A stretch of 64,000 bases of DNA from Gemmatimonadota bacterium (GCA_029262175.1 JAJCZV010000205.1:1-64000), one strand, 5' to 3'. Positions 9,273-17,477 are shown, counted from the stretch's first letter. Notes: generated by a model from the letters alone, not told the origin. Program-made: numbers and translations.

Positions 9273-9791
9273 ATGGCGAGAGGAAAGCGGCGCGATGACG
9301 GCGACAATTTCAAAGAGAATGTCGTCTACATCAATCGAGTCTCGAAAGTGGTCAAGGGTGGTCGACGTTTCTCGTTCACCGCGTTAGTTGCGGTAGGCGA
9401 CGGCCAGGGCAAGGTGGGTACCGCGCTCGGTAAAGCCAACGAGGTCGCCGAGGCGATCCGTAAGGGCTTCGAGCAGGCGCGCAACCAGATGGTCGAGGTG
9501 CCGATCGTGAATGGCACGATCCCGCATCAGATCATGGGTCACCATGGTGCGGGTCGAGTCCTTCTAAAGCCGGCTGGTCCTGGTACCGGCGTCATAGCGG
9601 GCGGTCCCGTTCGAGCCGTGCTCGAATGTGCGGGCGTGCAGGATATCCTGACCAAGAGTCTCGGCACCAACAATCCGCTCAACGTGGTGCATGCCACGAT
9701 GGATGGCCTGTTGGAGCTCGTGACCCCAGAGCAGGCCGCGGCGGAGCGAGGAATCGATCTCGCGACCATGCGGGAGGCCATGCGTGGCTAA
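9273..9791 (+). CDS. rpsE: 30S ribosomal protein S5
   Basis: S5 contributes to decoding fidelity and the mRNA entry helicase. The 172-residue protein has FKENVVYINRVSKVVKGGRR and GKANEVAEAIRKGFEQA, plus HHGAGRVLLKPAGPGTGVIA. The ATG at 9273 is preceded by GAGAGAGGGA, a clear ribosome-binding site; a longer in-frame start at 9225 would overlap rplR and adds no conserved sequence. It overlaps rpmD by eight bases. Confidence 0.98.
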   Translation: MARGKRRDDGDNFKENVVYINRVSKVVKGGRRFSFTALVAVGDGQGKVGTALGKANEVAEAIRKGFEQARNQMVEVPIVNGTIPHQIMGHHGAGRVLLKPAGPGTGVIAGGPVRAVLECAGVQDILTKSLGTNNPLNVVHATMDGLLELVTPEQAAAERGIDLATMREAMRG

Positions 9792-9969
9792 GCAGCTGAA
9801 GATTCGACAAGTGAAGAGTGGCCTCGGCGCGCAGCGAAAGCAGCGTGATACGCTTCGCGCGCTTGGACTCAAACATCATCAAGATGACGTGGTTCAGCCG
9901 GACAACCCCGCAATTCGTGGGATGGTGCACGCGGTTCGTCATCTCATCGAAGTGGAGGAAGTCGGATAA
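9784..9969 (+). CDS. rpmD: 50S ribosomal protein L30
   Basis: L30 is a small large-subunit protein. The 61-residue product starts with GTG inside rpsE and reads MAKQLKIRQVKSGLGAQRKQ, with the family segment RDTLRALGLKHHQDDVVQPD. The 3' end is one base from the rplO ATG. Confidence 0.96.
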   Translation: MAKQLKIRQVKSGLGAQRKQRDTLRALGLKHHQDDVVQPDNPAIRGMVHAVRHLIEVEEVG

Positions 9970-9970
9970 G

Positions 9971-10429
9971 ATGGCTGAACGCGAAAAGATCGGTCTCGAA
10001 AATCTCAGCCCCTCGAAAGGGTCCAAATCCGCCTCGAAGAGACGCGGACGTGGCCACGGATCGGGGCTAGGGAAGACGTCTGGCCGCGGGCATAAGGGTC
10101 AGAAGTCGCGTAGCGGAGCCGCTGTTCCCGCCTGGTTCGAGGGCGGACAGATGCCGTTGTATCGGCGGACGCCAAAGCGTGGCTTCAAACCGCTGAACCG
10201 CACGGAATGGAGCGTCGTGAATCTCTCGTCGCTTGGCCGTGTAGATGGCGCAATCATCGACCTCGCGGCTCTCGAGGCGAACGGGCTGATTCGCCAAGGG
10301 GCGCGCCCGGTCAAGATTCTCGGCCGCGGCGACATCGACCGAGCCGTGACGGTAAGCGCCCATGCGTTTAGTGCGTCAGCTCGTGAAAAGATCGAAGCTG
10401 CAGGCGGCACGGCAAAGGTTATCGAGTAG
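9971..10429 (+). CDS. rplO: 50S ribosomal protein L15
   Basis: L15 is a late-assembling 23S rRNA-binding protein. The 152-residue protein starts at ATG 9971 and shows ENLSPSKGSKSASKRRGRGH and then GHKGQKSRSG, PAWFEGGQMPLYRRTPKRGF. Upstream in-frame ATG codons fall inside rpmD and would be non-homologous. secY starts four bases downstream. Confidence 0.98.
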   Translation: MAEREKIGLENLSPSKGSKSASKRRGRGHGSGLGKTSGRGHKGQKSRSGAAVPAWFEGGQMPLYRRTPKRGFKPLNRTEWSVVNLSSLGRVDGAIIDLAALEANGLIRQGARPVKILGRGDIDRAVTVSAHAFSASAREKIEAAGGTAKVIE

Positions 10430-10432
10430 CTG

Positions 10433-11797
10433 ATGGCGACCGGACAAAACGCGGCGGCAGCCGCGGCGAACCTCTTCAAGGTACCAGAGCTCAAGGAGAA
10501 GATTCTCTTCACCTTGATGTGTCTGGCCATCTATCGACTGGGTTCGCACATCACGACGCCCGGCGTGGATGTCGTCGCGCTTCAGACGCTCGCCGGTCAG
10601 TTTCAGGGCACGATCTTCGGTATCTACGATTTGTTTGTCGGTGGCGGCCTCGCACGGGCCACCGTCCTGGCCCTCGGTATCATGCCGTACATCTCGGCCA
10701 GCATTCTCTTCCAGCTTCTAGCGGCGGTAATGCCGTCGATCGAGAAGCTGCAGAAGGAAGGCGAAGAGGGCAGACGTAAGCTCACGCAATGGACGCGCTA
10801 CACGACGGTTGTCCTTTGTGTCGGACAGGCCTACACGTACGCGCTGTTCCTCGAGTCTCAGCCCGGAGCCGTCTTGAGTCCGGGTATGGGTTTCCGGCTT
10901 CTGACCGTTCTGATGCTGACGTGCGGTGGGATGTTCGTGATGTGGCTCGGCGAGCAGATCACCGAGCGTGGCGTCGGCAATGGCATGTCGCTCCTGATCT
11001 TCTTTTCGATCCTTCAGGGTTTCCCCGGAGCGGTCGTTAACACACTGGAGTTGTTCCAAGCCGGTGGTATTTCGTTGTTCAAACTGATCGCGCTCTGCGC
11101 CACGCTCATTGGCGTCATCGCGTTGGTTGTCGTTCTGACGATGGGGCAGCGGAAGATTCCGGTGCAGATTCCGAGAAAAGTCGTCGGGCGAGGGAGAATC
11201 CGAGAAGGTCAACGGTCGTTCATCCCGCTTCGGATCAACTCGGCTGGCGTGATGCCGATCATCTTCGCCCAGTCCATCATCATCATTCCCGGGACGCTGG
11301 CCGCCTTTATGGGGAACCCCGGGCCTGGCAGCTCGGGCGCCCGACGCGTGCTGTACGAAGTGACCCAGGCGCTCCAACCTGGGACGGCATGGTATTTCGT
11401 TCTCTACAGCGTCCTGATCATCTATTTTACGTATTTTTATACGTCGATTATCTTCAATCCTGCGGACTTGGCCGAGAACCTCAAGCGGCAAGGCGGGTTT
11501 ATCCCGGGGGTCAAGCCGGGAGCCAACACGGCGAAGTACATCGACCACGTTCTCACACGTATCACGCTACCCGGCGCCGTGTATTTGGCGGCCATCGCCG
11601 TACTTCCCTTCATGATTTTCGCTGTGTTCGACCTCCAGACGTTCTTCTTCGGCGGCACGTCGGTGCTCATCGTGGTTGGCGTTGCATTGGATACGGTCCA
11701 ACAGATGCAACAGCACCTTCTGTTACGTCAGTACGAGGGCTTCATGAAGAAGGGTCGAGTGAAGTCCCGTGGCGGCGGTAAACAGAGGTACATGTAA
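10433..11797 (+). CDS. secY: Protein translocase subunit SecY
   Basis: SecY is the channel of the Sec translocon in the inner membrane and partners with SecE/SecG and SecA (encoded at 25.8 kb). The 454-residue protein shows about ten hydrophobic segments. Recognisable motifs are LGIMPYISASI in TM2, ERGVGNGMSLLIF in TM4 and INSAGVMPIIFAQS. The last gene of the spc cluster, it is followed by adk as in many bacteria. Confidence 0.98.
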   Translation: MATGQNAAAAAANLFKVPELKEKILFTLMCLAIYRLGSHITTPGVDVVALQTLAGQFQGTIFGIYDLFVGGGLARATVLALGIMPYISASILFQLLAAVMPSIEKLQKEGEEGRRKLTQWTRYTTVVLCVGQAYTYALFLESQPGAVLSPGMGFRLLTVLMLTCGGMFVMWLGEQITERGVGNGMSLLIFFSILQGFPGAVVNTLELFQAGGISLFKLIALCATLIGVIALVVVLTMGQRKIPVQIPRKVVGRGRIREGQRSFIPLRINSAGVMPIIFAQSIIIIPGTLAAFMGNPGPGSSGARRVLYEVTQALQPGTAWYFVLYSVLIIYFTYFYTSIIFNPADLAENLKRQGGFIPGVKPGANTAKYIDHVLTRITLPGAVYLAAIAVLPFMIFAVFDLQTFFFGGTSVLIVVGVALDTVQQMQQHLLLRQYEGFMKKGRVKSRGGGKQRYM

Positions 11798-11834
11798 TCG
11801 ACATGGACAGGTACTTCCCGCGGCGGAGCGCTAG

Positions 11835-12485
11835 GTGCGGCTGATTATCATGGGGCCGCCCGGAGCGGGAAAAGGCACCCAGGGCGAGCGGCTGGCTGAG
11901 GCGTTCGGCATCCCGCGCTTGTCCACGGGGGACATGATTAGAGCTGCCTTGAAGGCTGGAACGGAACTCGGCGAGCAGGTTCGCGAGTACTACGAGGCCG
12001 GCAAGCTCGTGCCCGACGAGGTCGTGCTGGGTTTGATCGCAGAAGCGTTCGACGAGCCCAGGAGCGAGAATGGTTTTCTCCTCGATGGCTTCCCGCGAAC
12101 CGTGCCTCAGGCGGATGGCCTGGGTGACTTGTTGCGCGAGCGAGATCTGACGCTGGACGCCGTGTTGTCCTTAGAGGTGCCCGATGAAGAACTCGTCGAG
12201 CGCATTTCCGGTCGACGCGTGTGCTCGAACTGCGAGTCCGTTACCCACCTAAGCGCTCTAGGCGACAGCGGCGAGTGTCCGGAGTGCGGGGGCAAACTGA
12301 TTCAGCGTTCGGACGATCAGGCGGAGACGGTTAGAACGCGACTCGCCGTCTATCGCGATGAGACCGAGCCGTTGCTGGCGTACTACGCGAAGGCGGTCGG
12401 TCTGACGTCGGTGGTAGGGACCGGTGCCGTGGACGACATTCAGGCCAGCCTGGTGGCTGCCCTCGAGGGAGTGGGGGCCAAGTGA
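11835..12485 (+). CDS. adk: Adenylate kinase, zinc-lid form
   Basis: Adenylate kinase interconverts ATP + AMP with two ADP. The 216-residue protein starts with GTG (RLIIMGPPGAGKGTQ carries the P-loop) after a GCGGAG ribosome-binding site. The AMP-binding block is LSTGDMIR and the LID signature LLDGFPRT. The LID has C130/C133 and C148/C151, the zinc-binding type seen in Gram-positives and many thermophiles. Its 3' end overlaps map by four bases (GTGA). Confidence 0.97.
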   Translation: MRLIIMGPPGAGKGTQGERLAEAFGIPRLSTGDMIRAALKAGTELGEQVREYYEAGKLVPDEVVLGLIAEAFDEPRSENGFLLDGFPRTVPQADGLGDLLRERDLTLDAVLSLEVPDEELVERISGRRVCSNCESVTHLSALGDSGECPECGGKLIQRSDDQAETVRTRLAVYRDETEPLLAYYAKAVGLTSVVGTGAVDDIQASLVAALEGVGAK

Positions 12486-13261
12486 TTGGGCTCAAGTCGG
12501 CTCGACAGATCGAGGGAATCGCGGTGGCAGGGGCGATCGTCGGGCAAGTGCTAGAAATGGCGGCGGAAAAAGCCGTTCCGGGCGTGTCCACGGGCGAGCT
12601 GGACGAGCAGGCAGAAGCGATGATCCGTGAGCACGCGGGGGCAACCCCGGCTTTCAAGGGTCTCTACGGGTTTCCTGCGACGCTGTGCACGAGCGTCAAC
12701 CAAGAGGTGGTGCACGGGATTCCTTCGTTTTCGAAGGTGCTGGAAGCGGGCGATATCGTCAGCGTCGATGTGGGGGTCAAGCTTGATGGACTGTTCGCGG
12801 ACGCCGCGATCACCATCCCGGTCGGTGAAGTGTCCGTGGAGGCGCAAGCGCTGTTGGATACGACCCGGGCGGCGCTCGACGTGGGTGTCGCTGCCGCTCG
12901 GCCAGGAGATCGGCTCGGTGATCTCGGAGCCGCGATACAAAAGTTTGTCGAGAGCGCCGGATACAGCGTAATCCGCGAACTCGTGGGGCACGGCGTCGGC
13001 GAAGCGCCGCACGAAGAGCCTCAAGTGCCGAATTTTGGGACACCGGGCCGCGGGCACCGTATGGAGCCGGGGCTGGTGATCGCGATCGAACCGATGGTTA
13101 ATCAAGGTCGCCGCGGAATTCGGACACTGGACGATGAGTGGACCGTCGTAACGGCGGACGACAAATTGTCCGCTCATTTTGAGCATACTGTAGCGGTCAC
13201 AGCCGAGGGACCGCGAATCCTTACTAGGGTCCAAAGCCCAACGCCGGCGGGAGAGAGCTGA
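12482..13261 (+). CDS. map: Methionine aminopeptidase, type I
   Basis: This enzyme removes the initiator methionine from nascent proteins. The 259-residue protein starts with GTG overlapping adk. The metal ligands typical of the family are present: two Asp in VDVGVKLDGLFADAA, His in ELVGHGVGEAPHEEP, Glu in AIEPM and Glu in the final DEWTVV...HFEHTVAVT region. It has no N-terminal zinc extension. infA follows at one base. Confidence 0.97.
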   Translation: MIGLKSARQIEGIAVAGAIVGQVLEMAAEKAVPGVSTGELDEQAEAMIREHAGATPAFKGLYGFPATLCTSVNQEVVHGIPSFSKVLEAGDIVSVDVGVKLDGLFADAAITIPVGEVSVEAQALLDTTRAALDVGVAAARPGDRLGDLGAAIQKFVESAGYSVIRELVGHGVGEAPHEEPQVPNFGTPGRGHRMEPGLVIAIEPMVNQGRRGIRTLDDEWTVVTADDKLSAHFEHTVAVTAEGPRILTRVQSPTPAGES

Positions 13262-13262
13262 T

Positions 13263-13481
13263 TTGGCGAAGGAAGAAGCGATTCAAATGACGGGGGAGGT
13301 CGCCGAAGCCCTTCCAAACGCGATGTTCAGAGTATTGCTAGAAAACGGTCACGAGATCGTGTGCCACGTTTCCGGTAAGATTCGCATGAACTACATCCGA
13401 ATCCTCCCGGGAGATAAGGTGGCGGTCGAACTCTCGCCCTACGATCTAACCAAGGGCCGGATCACGTACCGGTACAAATAG
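13263..13481 (+). CDS. infA: Translation initiation factor IF-1
   Basis: IF-1 blocks the A site during initiation and has an S1-like OB fold. The 72-residue protein starts with TTG (reading MAKEEAIQMTGEV) and contains NAMFRVLLENGHEIVCHVSG and the C-terminal YDLTKGRITYRYK. The TTG start could limit expression; the operon position matches other phyla. Confidence 0.97.
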   Translation: MAKEEAIQMTGEVAEALPNAMFRVLLENGHEIVCHVSGKIRMNYIRILPGDKVAVELSPYDLTKGRITYRYK

Positions 13482-13512
13482 AGGTGCGGGTAGGAGCAGC
13501 CCCGCGATCTCG

Positions 13513-13541
13513 TTGTTTGAGTCGGTTTGGAATGATATCTT
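13513..13541 (+). promoter_or_regulatory. Possible sigma-70-type promoter before rpmJ
   Basis: TTGTTT at 13513-13518 and TATCTT at 13536-13541 are separated by 17 bases within the 117-base gap between infA and rpmJ. The surrounding sequence is the most AT-rich of this region. It could give the rpmJ-rpsM-rpsK-rpsD-rpoA segment an internal promoter. Match quality is moderate and the assignment is inference. Confidence 0.35.
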
Positions 13542-13557
13542 AAAAGGCTAGCGTCGA

Positions 13558-13574
13558 ACCGCCCCTGGGGCGGT
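13558..13574 (+). promoter_or_regulatory. Seven-base-pair hairpin upstream of rpmJ
   Basis: ACCGCCC (13558-13564) pairs with GGGCGGT (13568-13574) around a three-base loop (CTG). It lies 25 bases upstream of the rpmJ ATG, in the leader of the possible promoter above. No T-run follows, so it is not an intrinsic terminator. It may pause RNA polymerase or protect the 5' end. Confidence 0.4.
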
Positions 13575-13598
13575 GGATGATGGCGAAAAGAGGGGAAT

Positions 13599-13715
13599 AT
13601 GAAGGTTCGTTCGAGCGTAAAACGGATCTGTGAGCACTGCAAAGTGATCCGGCGCAGAGGCGTCGTTCGCGTCATTTGCAGTCGAGACCCAAAGCACAAA
13701 CAGCGGCAGGGCTAG
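13599..13715 (+). CDS. rpmJ: 50S ribosomal protein L36, zinc form
   Basis: L36 is the smallest large-subunit protein. The 38-residue product starts MKVRSSVKRICEHCK and has the zinc ligands C11, C14, C27 and H33, so it is the metal-binding paralogue type. An AGGGGAAT ribosome-binding site precedes the ATG. The TAG stop is immediately followed by the rpsM ATG. Too short for a typical ORF caller cut-off but unambiguous. Confidence 0.97.
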   Translation: MKVRSSVKRICEHCKVIRRRGVVRVICSRDPKHKQRQG

Positions 13716-14096
13716 ATGGCACGCATAGCTGGAGTCGATCTACCGCGCGATAAACGCGTCGTGATCGGGCTGACCTACATTTTCGGGATCGGGAACTCGA
13801 CGGCGAGAAACATCCTCGCCGAGACGGGCGTGGACCCGGATCTCAGGGTGCACCAGCTCGATGATGATGACGTCAACAAGCTTCGCAAGGTCATCGAAAG
13901 CCACTATAAGGTCGAAGGTGCGCTTCGAACCGAGAACTCGATGAATCTCAAGCGGCTGATGGATATCGGCTGCTACCGAGGTCTTCGACACCGCCGCGGG
14001 CTCCCGGTACGGGGGCAACGGACGCACACGAACGCGCGGACTCGCAAGGGTCCTCGACGCGCTGTGGCAGGCAAGAAGAAAGCTCCGCGCAAGTAG
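13716..14096 (+). CDS. rpsM: 30S ribosomal protein S13
   Basis: S13 contacts the P-site tRNA and the large subunit from the 30S head. The 126-residue protein starts MARIAGVDLPRDKRVVIGL and has YRGLRHRRGLPVRGQRTHTN followed by the basic tail. It is adjacent to rpmJ with no gap. The sequence right after the stop is a tandem repeat. Confidence 0.98.
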   Translation: MARIAGVDLPRDKRVVIGLTYIFGIGNSTARNILAETGVDPDLRVHQLDDDDVNKLRKVIESHYKVEGALRTENSMNLKRLMDIGCYRGLRHRRGLPVRGQRTHTNARTRKGPRRAVAGKKKAPRK

Positions 14097-14174
14097 TAGC
14101 ACGGAGCGCACGTAAGTAGCGTGTCACGCACGGCAGTAGCGCGGAGCGCACGCAAGTAGCGAGAGACGTTTACC
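14095..14174. repeat. 20-bp tandem repeat between rpsM and rpsK
   Basis: The hexamer AGTAGC occurs at 14095, 14115, 14135 and 14155, an exact 20-base period. Units 1 and 3 match at 17 or more of 20 positions (AGTAGCRCGGAGCGCACGYA); unit 2 keeps the first and last blocks, and unit 4 decays after AGTAGCG. The array starts in the rpsM stop codon and ends about 20 bases before rpsK. Function is unknown; it lies within a single transcription unit, so it may be a neutral slippage array or an RNA element. Confidence 0.8.
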
Positions 14175-14191
14175 ACAGAGATGGCGAGGGT

Positions 14192-14572
14192 ATGGCGAAG
14201 CCGGTACGAAAGAAGAAGCGCACAGTCGATGCGGAAGGCGTTGCCCACATCAAGGCGACGTTCAACAACACGATCATCACGATCAGCACGATGACGGGTG
14301 ACTCGGTCGCATGGGCGAGCGCGGGTAAGGCTGGATTCAAGGGCTCGAAGAAGTCGACGCCTTTTGCCGCGACCATTGCGGCGGAGACGGTCGGCAAAGA
14401 AGCCGTCGCGATGGGCATGCGGCGGGTTCACGTCGAGGTGCAAGGCCCTGGTTCCGGAAGAGAATCCGCGATTCAGGCGCTGCAGGCGGCAGGGCTCTCG
14501 ATCCGCTCGATCAAGGATGTAACGCCGATTCCGCACAACGGATGTCGGCCCCCGAAGAAGCGGAGGGTCTGA
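14192..14572 (+). CDS. rpsK: 30S ribosomal protein S11
   Basis: S11 is part of the 30S platform near the E site. The 126-residue protein carries GVAHIKATFNNTIITISTMTG, then GFKGSKKSTPFAA and the C-terminal DVTPIPHNGCRPPKKRRV, all family signatures. A GGCGAGGG ribosome-binding site precedes the ATG. It overlaps rpsD by one base (TGATG). Confidence 0.98.
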   Translation: MAKPVRKKKRTVDAEGVAHIKATFNNTIITISTMTGDSVAWASAGKAGFKGSKKSTPFAATIAAETVGKEAVAMGMRRVHVEVQGPGSGRESAIQALQAAGLSIRSIKDVTPIPHNGCRPPKKRRV

Positions 14573-15204
14573 TGTCGCGCTATACGGGTCCGGTGTGCCG
14601 GCTATGTCGGCGCGAGGGAGAGAAGCTCTTCCTCAAGGGCAAGCGCTGTTTCACCGAGAAGTGCGCGATCGAACGGCGTGCCTTCCCGCCTGGTATGCAC
14701 GCGGGTGGTCGCCGCCGTCGTCGACAGTCTGAGTACGCCGTCCAGCTGCGCGAGAAGCAGAAGGTCAAGCGGATGTACGGTCTGGCCGAGAAGCAGTTCC
14801 GCGCGCTGTTCGACAAAGCGGCGCGCATACCGGGCGTCACGGGCGAGAACTTGTTGATCGCTTTGGAATGTCGGCTCGACAATATCGTCTTCCGTCTCGG
14901 TTTCGCCCCGTCTCGGAAGGCGGCGCGTCAGCTCATTCGACACCGTCACGTCCGGATCGATGGCCGCACGCTCGACGTTCCGAGCTACTCGGTCGCGCCG
15001 GGCGCGGAAGTTTCGGTCGCGCCGCACGCGCGTGAGCTTCCCGTTGTGAAGGAAGCGATTGAAGACAGAAAAGGACGCGACCAACTTTCCTGGATCGGAG
15101 TGGACTATGACAGCGCCACCGGCCGAATCCTCGAACGTCCATCGCGTGCGGGCATCCCACTCGCCGTCGAAGAGCAGTTGATCGTAGAGCTTTACAGCAA
15201 GTAG
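14572..15204 (+). CDS. rpsD: 30S ribosomal protein S4, Cys-containing form
   Basis: S4 nucleates 30S assembly and affects fidelity. The 210-residue protein begins MSRYTGPVCRLCRREG; C9, C12, C26 and C31 form a zinc-type N-terminus that many S4 proteins have lost. The S4 RNA-binding domain includes RLDNIVFRLGFAPSRKAARQ and RHRHVRIDGR. The start at 14572 is chosen over an upstream in-frame ATG inside rpsK. Confidence 0.97.
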   Translation: MSRYTGPVCRLCRREGEKLFLKGKRCFTEKCAIERRAFPPGMHAGGRRRRRQSEYAVQLREKQKVKRMYGLAEKQFRALFDKAARIPGVTGENLLIALECRLDNIVFRLGFAPSRKAARQLIRHRHVRIDGRTLDVPSYSVAPGAEVSVAPHARELPVVKEAIEDRKGRDQLSWIGVDYDSATGRILERPSRAGIPLAVEEQLIVELYSK

Positions 15205-15270
15205 ACCTGCAGTTGGCGGATTGGAAACCGCTGTGGGTTCATTCGTAGACATAAACGAGGTAGAAACAAT

Positions 15271-16374
15271 ATGACGGTGTCGGTAGATCTGGCCGGTTTG
15301 GTGTTACCGGAGGCGATGGAGGAGCAGAAGCGTTCGAAGTCAGGTGACCGGGCGTCGTTCCTGTTGCAGCCGTTGGAGCGTGGATTCGGTCACACGATCG
15401 GCAATTCGGTACGTCGGATTCTCCTGTCTGCACTGCCCGGCACCGCCGTGTGGGCCTTCCGGGCCGACGGTGTCCAGCATGAGCACCAGACGATGGACGG
15501 AGTCGCTGAAGACGTCCACCAGATTATTCAAAACCTCAAGCAACTCGTGGTCGTCCTGGATGCGGACGTGGACTCCGGGAAGCTGGAATTGTCGGCGCAC
15601 AAGGCGGGACCGATTACGGCCGAATCCATCGGCAAGCACGCGTCGATCGAAATCATCAATCCCGAGCTCGTCCTCTTCACGCTTCAGGAAGACCTGCCTG
15701 CCGGGCGACCTTTGACGATGGACCTTTGGGTCGATCGCGGACGCGGTTTCGTTATGGCCGAGCATCACGCGGATCCCGATGAGCCGGAGGACGACGTCCA
15801 GTTTCCGGTTGGGACGATCCGAATCGACTCGGTGTACAATCCAGTAATACGAGCGAATTTTTCGGTGAATGAAACCCGCGTTGGGCAGCGCACCGACTTC
15901 GATCGTCTCGAAGTCGACGTGGAAACGAACGGCGCCCTCGACCCGGCAGACGCGGTGGCGCAAGCCGCGGAGATCGCGCGTCTTCACCTTTCCTACTTCA
16001 GCCAGCTGGGCATCGTTCCAGGTCTGCCGGAGATGGGCGAGGGTGTGGTCGCGAACAACGGCATCGAGCCCGTCGACTCGAGCCTGGTGGAGCTTCTCGA
16101 GCGCTCGCTTGACGATTTCACGGAGATTTCGGCGCGATCGCGGAACACTCTGGAGCGTCAAAACATCAGCACGCTTGGCGACGTGGTGACCCGATCTCGC
16201 GATGAGATTCTGGGGCTCGATAATTTTGGCGAGAAGTCTCTCGAGGAAATCGCGGAGGTGCTCGGGACGCACGGGCTCCGCTTCGGGATGTCATTCGAAC
16301 GCGATGAGACGGGCAACCTTTATTTGAACGAGGACCTGGCCGGAAACGGTGCAGGGGGGGACGATGAGGCATAG
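15271..16374 (+). CDS. rpoA: RNA polymerase alpha subunit
   Basis: The alpha dimer scaffolds RNA polymerase and its C-terminal domain contacts UP elements and activators. The 367-residue protein has the N-terminal dimerisation domain with PLERGFGHTIGNSVRRILLS and a C-terminal helix-hairpin-helix domain with NFGEKSLEEI after ERQNISTLGDVV. It is longer than the common 310-340 residues, mainly through an acidic, Gly/Asp-rich C-terminus. Its end overlaps rplQ by 11 bases. Confidence 0.98.
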   Translation: MTVSVDLAGLVLPEAMEEQKRSKSGDRASFLLQPLERGFGHTIGNSVRRILLSALPGTAVWAFRADGVQHEHQTMDGVAEDVHQIIQNLKQLVVVLDADVDSGKLELSAHKAGPITAESIGKHASIEIINPELVLFTLQEDLPAGRPLTMDLWVDRGRGFVMAEHHADPDEPEDDVQFPVGTIRIDSVYNPVIRANFSVNETRVGQRTDFDRLEVDVETNGALDPADAVAQAAEIARLHLSYFSQLGIVPGLPEMGEGVVANNGIEPVDSSLVELLERSLDDFTEISARSRNTLERQNISTLGDVVTRSRDEILGLDNFGEKSLEEIAEVLGTHGLRFGMSFERDETGNLYLNEDLAGNGAGGDDEA

Positions 16375-16726
16375 GAAAAAAGGTCGAGAACTCAGTCGCA
16401 CGCGGAGCCATCGCAAGGCGCTGCTGCGCAACATGGCCACGAGCCTCATCATCCATGAGCGTATTCGGACGACGGAGGCGAAAGCGAAGGAACTGCGTCC
16501 GTTCGCCGAGCGTCTGATTTCGCTCGCGAAACGGGGAGATTTGCACAGCCGTCGGCTAGCAGGGCGTCACATCGCTGACGGCGAAGCCCTCAAGAAGTTG
16601 TTCGATCAGTTGGGTCCGCGCTTCGAGCAACGACCTGGCGGATACACGCGCGTGCTCAAGCTGGGAGCCCGGAAGGGCGACGGCGCGGAGCTAGCGCTCA
16701 TCGAGCTCACCGACCGCGGTGCATGA
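16364..16726 (+). CDS. rplQ: 50S ribosomal protein L17
   Basis: L17 is near the tunnel exit. The 120-residue protein starts MRHRKKGRELSRTRSHRKAL and has NMATSLIIHERIRTTEAKAKELRP-like sequence and the C-terminal GGYTRVLKLGARKGDGAELALIEL. The ATG at 16364 gives the canonical MRHRK start; the longer in-frame ATG adds only five residues in rpoA. Confidence 0.98.
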   Translation: MRHRKKGRELSRTRSHRKALLRNMATSLIIHERIRTTEAKAKELRPFAERLISLAKRGDLHSRRLAGRHIADGEALKKLFDQLGPRFEQRPGGYTRVLKLGARKGDGAELALIELTDRGA

Positions 16727-16745
16727 CCGAGTAGGAGAGAGAGAC

Positions 16746-17249
16746 ATGTCCAACAGAGGTGAAGGCAGTCTTGGAGCGATCCTAACCCTCGTGGCGCTGG
16801 CCGCGATCGGCGGGTTCATGTACTGGCTCAATCTGCAGTCGGAACGAATCGAGGGTGAACGAGCCGCAGCAGCAGCGGCCGAAGTCGAGCTGCTTCGAGA
16901 TCTCGACGCTGGGGACCTCTTGTCGGATCCAGCCGGCGCGGTCGGTCGACGGACCGTCCTCGACTCAGTCCGTGTGCATGCCGGTCTGGGCCAAGGCGCC
17001 TTCGCCATCGCCCTGACCGAAACGACGGCCTACCCGGTTCTCATGGAGTCGGACCCGATTCAGCGGATGCGAATGGCGAACATCACGCTGTATGGCGGCG
17101 ATATCGTCTACGTTTCGGGACAGATCTTCTCTTTCAACGATTCGATCGGGAGCGCGTGGGTCACCGCTGGCGCGGTGAACGAGGCGATGGCAGATCAGAT
17201 CCCGCTATCGCCGACGTTCTTGTACGCCGACTCCGTGATTGTGAGATAA
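16746..17249 (+). CDS. Unknown protein with one N-terminal membrane segment
   Basis: I do not recognise this 167-residue protein. After SNRGEGSLG it has one hydrophobic helix (about residues 10-28, AILTLVALAAIGGFMYWL), then an Ala/Glu-rich linker and a predicted soluble domain of about 110 residues with alternating hydrophobic residues, suggesting beta-structure. The topology suggests an anchored, outward-facing domain. It starts at ATG 16746 behind GGAGAGAGAGAC and is placed between rplQ and rpmB, with 20 and 12 base gaps, so it is probably co-transcribed with ribosomal genes. Confidence 0.8.
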   Translation: MSNRGEGSLGAILTLVALAAIGGFMYWLNLQSERIEGERAAAAAAEVELLRDLDAGDLLSDPAGAVGRRTVLDSVRVHAGLGQGAFAIALTETTAYPVLMESDPIQRMRMANITLYGGDIVYVSGQIFSFNDSIGSAWVTAGAVNEAMADQIPLSPTFLYADSVIVR

Positions 17250-17260
17250 AGCGAACCATC

Positions 17261-17452
17261 ATGGCTAATTTTTGCTACGTATGCGGCAAGGGACCCGGAA
17301 CCGGGAACCACGTCAGTAACGCGAACAACAAGCGCAAACGGCGCTTCATGCCGAACCTCCAGCGCATCAAGATCGCGGAAGATTCCGGGCGTCGGCGAGT
17401 TCGGGTTTGTACGCGATGTATCAAGGCGGGAAAAGTCGTAAAGGCGTCCTGA
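17261..17452 (+). CDS. rpmB: 50S ribosomal protein L28, Cys-containing form
   Basis: L28 is a late-assembling large-subunit protein. The 63-residue product begins MANFCYVCGKGPGTGNHVSN and ends RVCTRCIKAGKVVKAS; C5/C8 and C50/C53 form the zinc-type knuckle. rpmG is not adjacent, unlike many bacteria. Start ATG 17261 gives the family-typical length. Confidence 0.97.
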   Translation: MANFCYVCGKGPGTGNHVSNANNKRKRRFMPNLQRIKIAEDSGRRRVRVCTRCIKAGKVVKAS

Positions 17453-17477
17453 GGGCGCCCCTTTCCTGGACCTCTTC

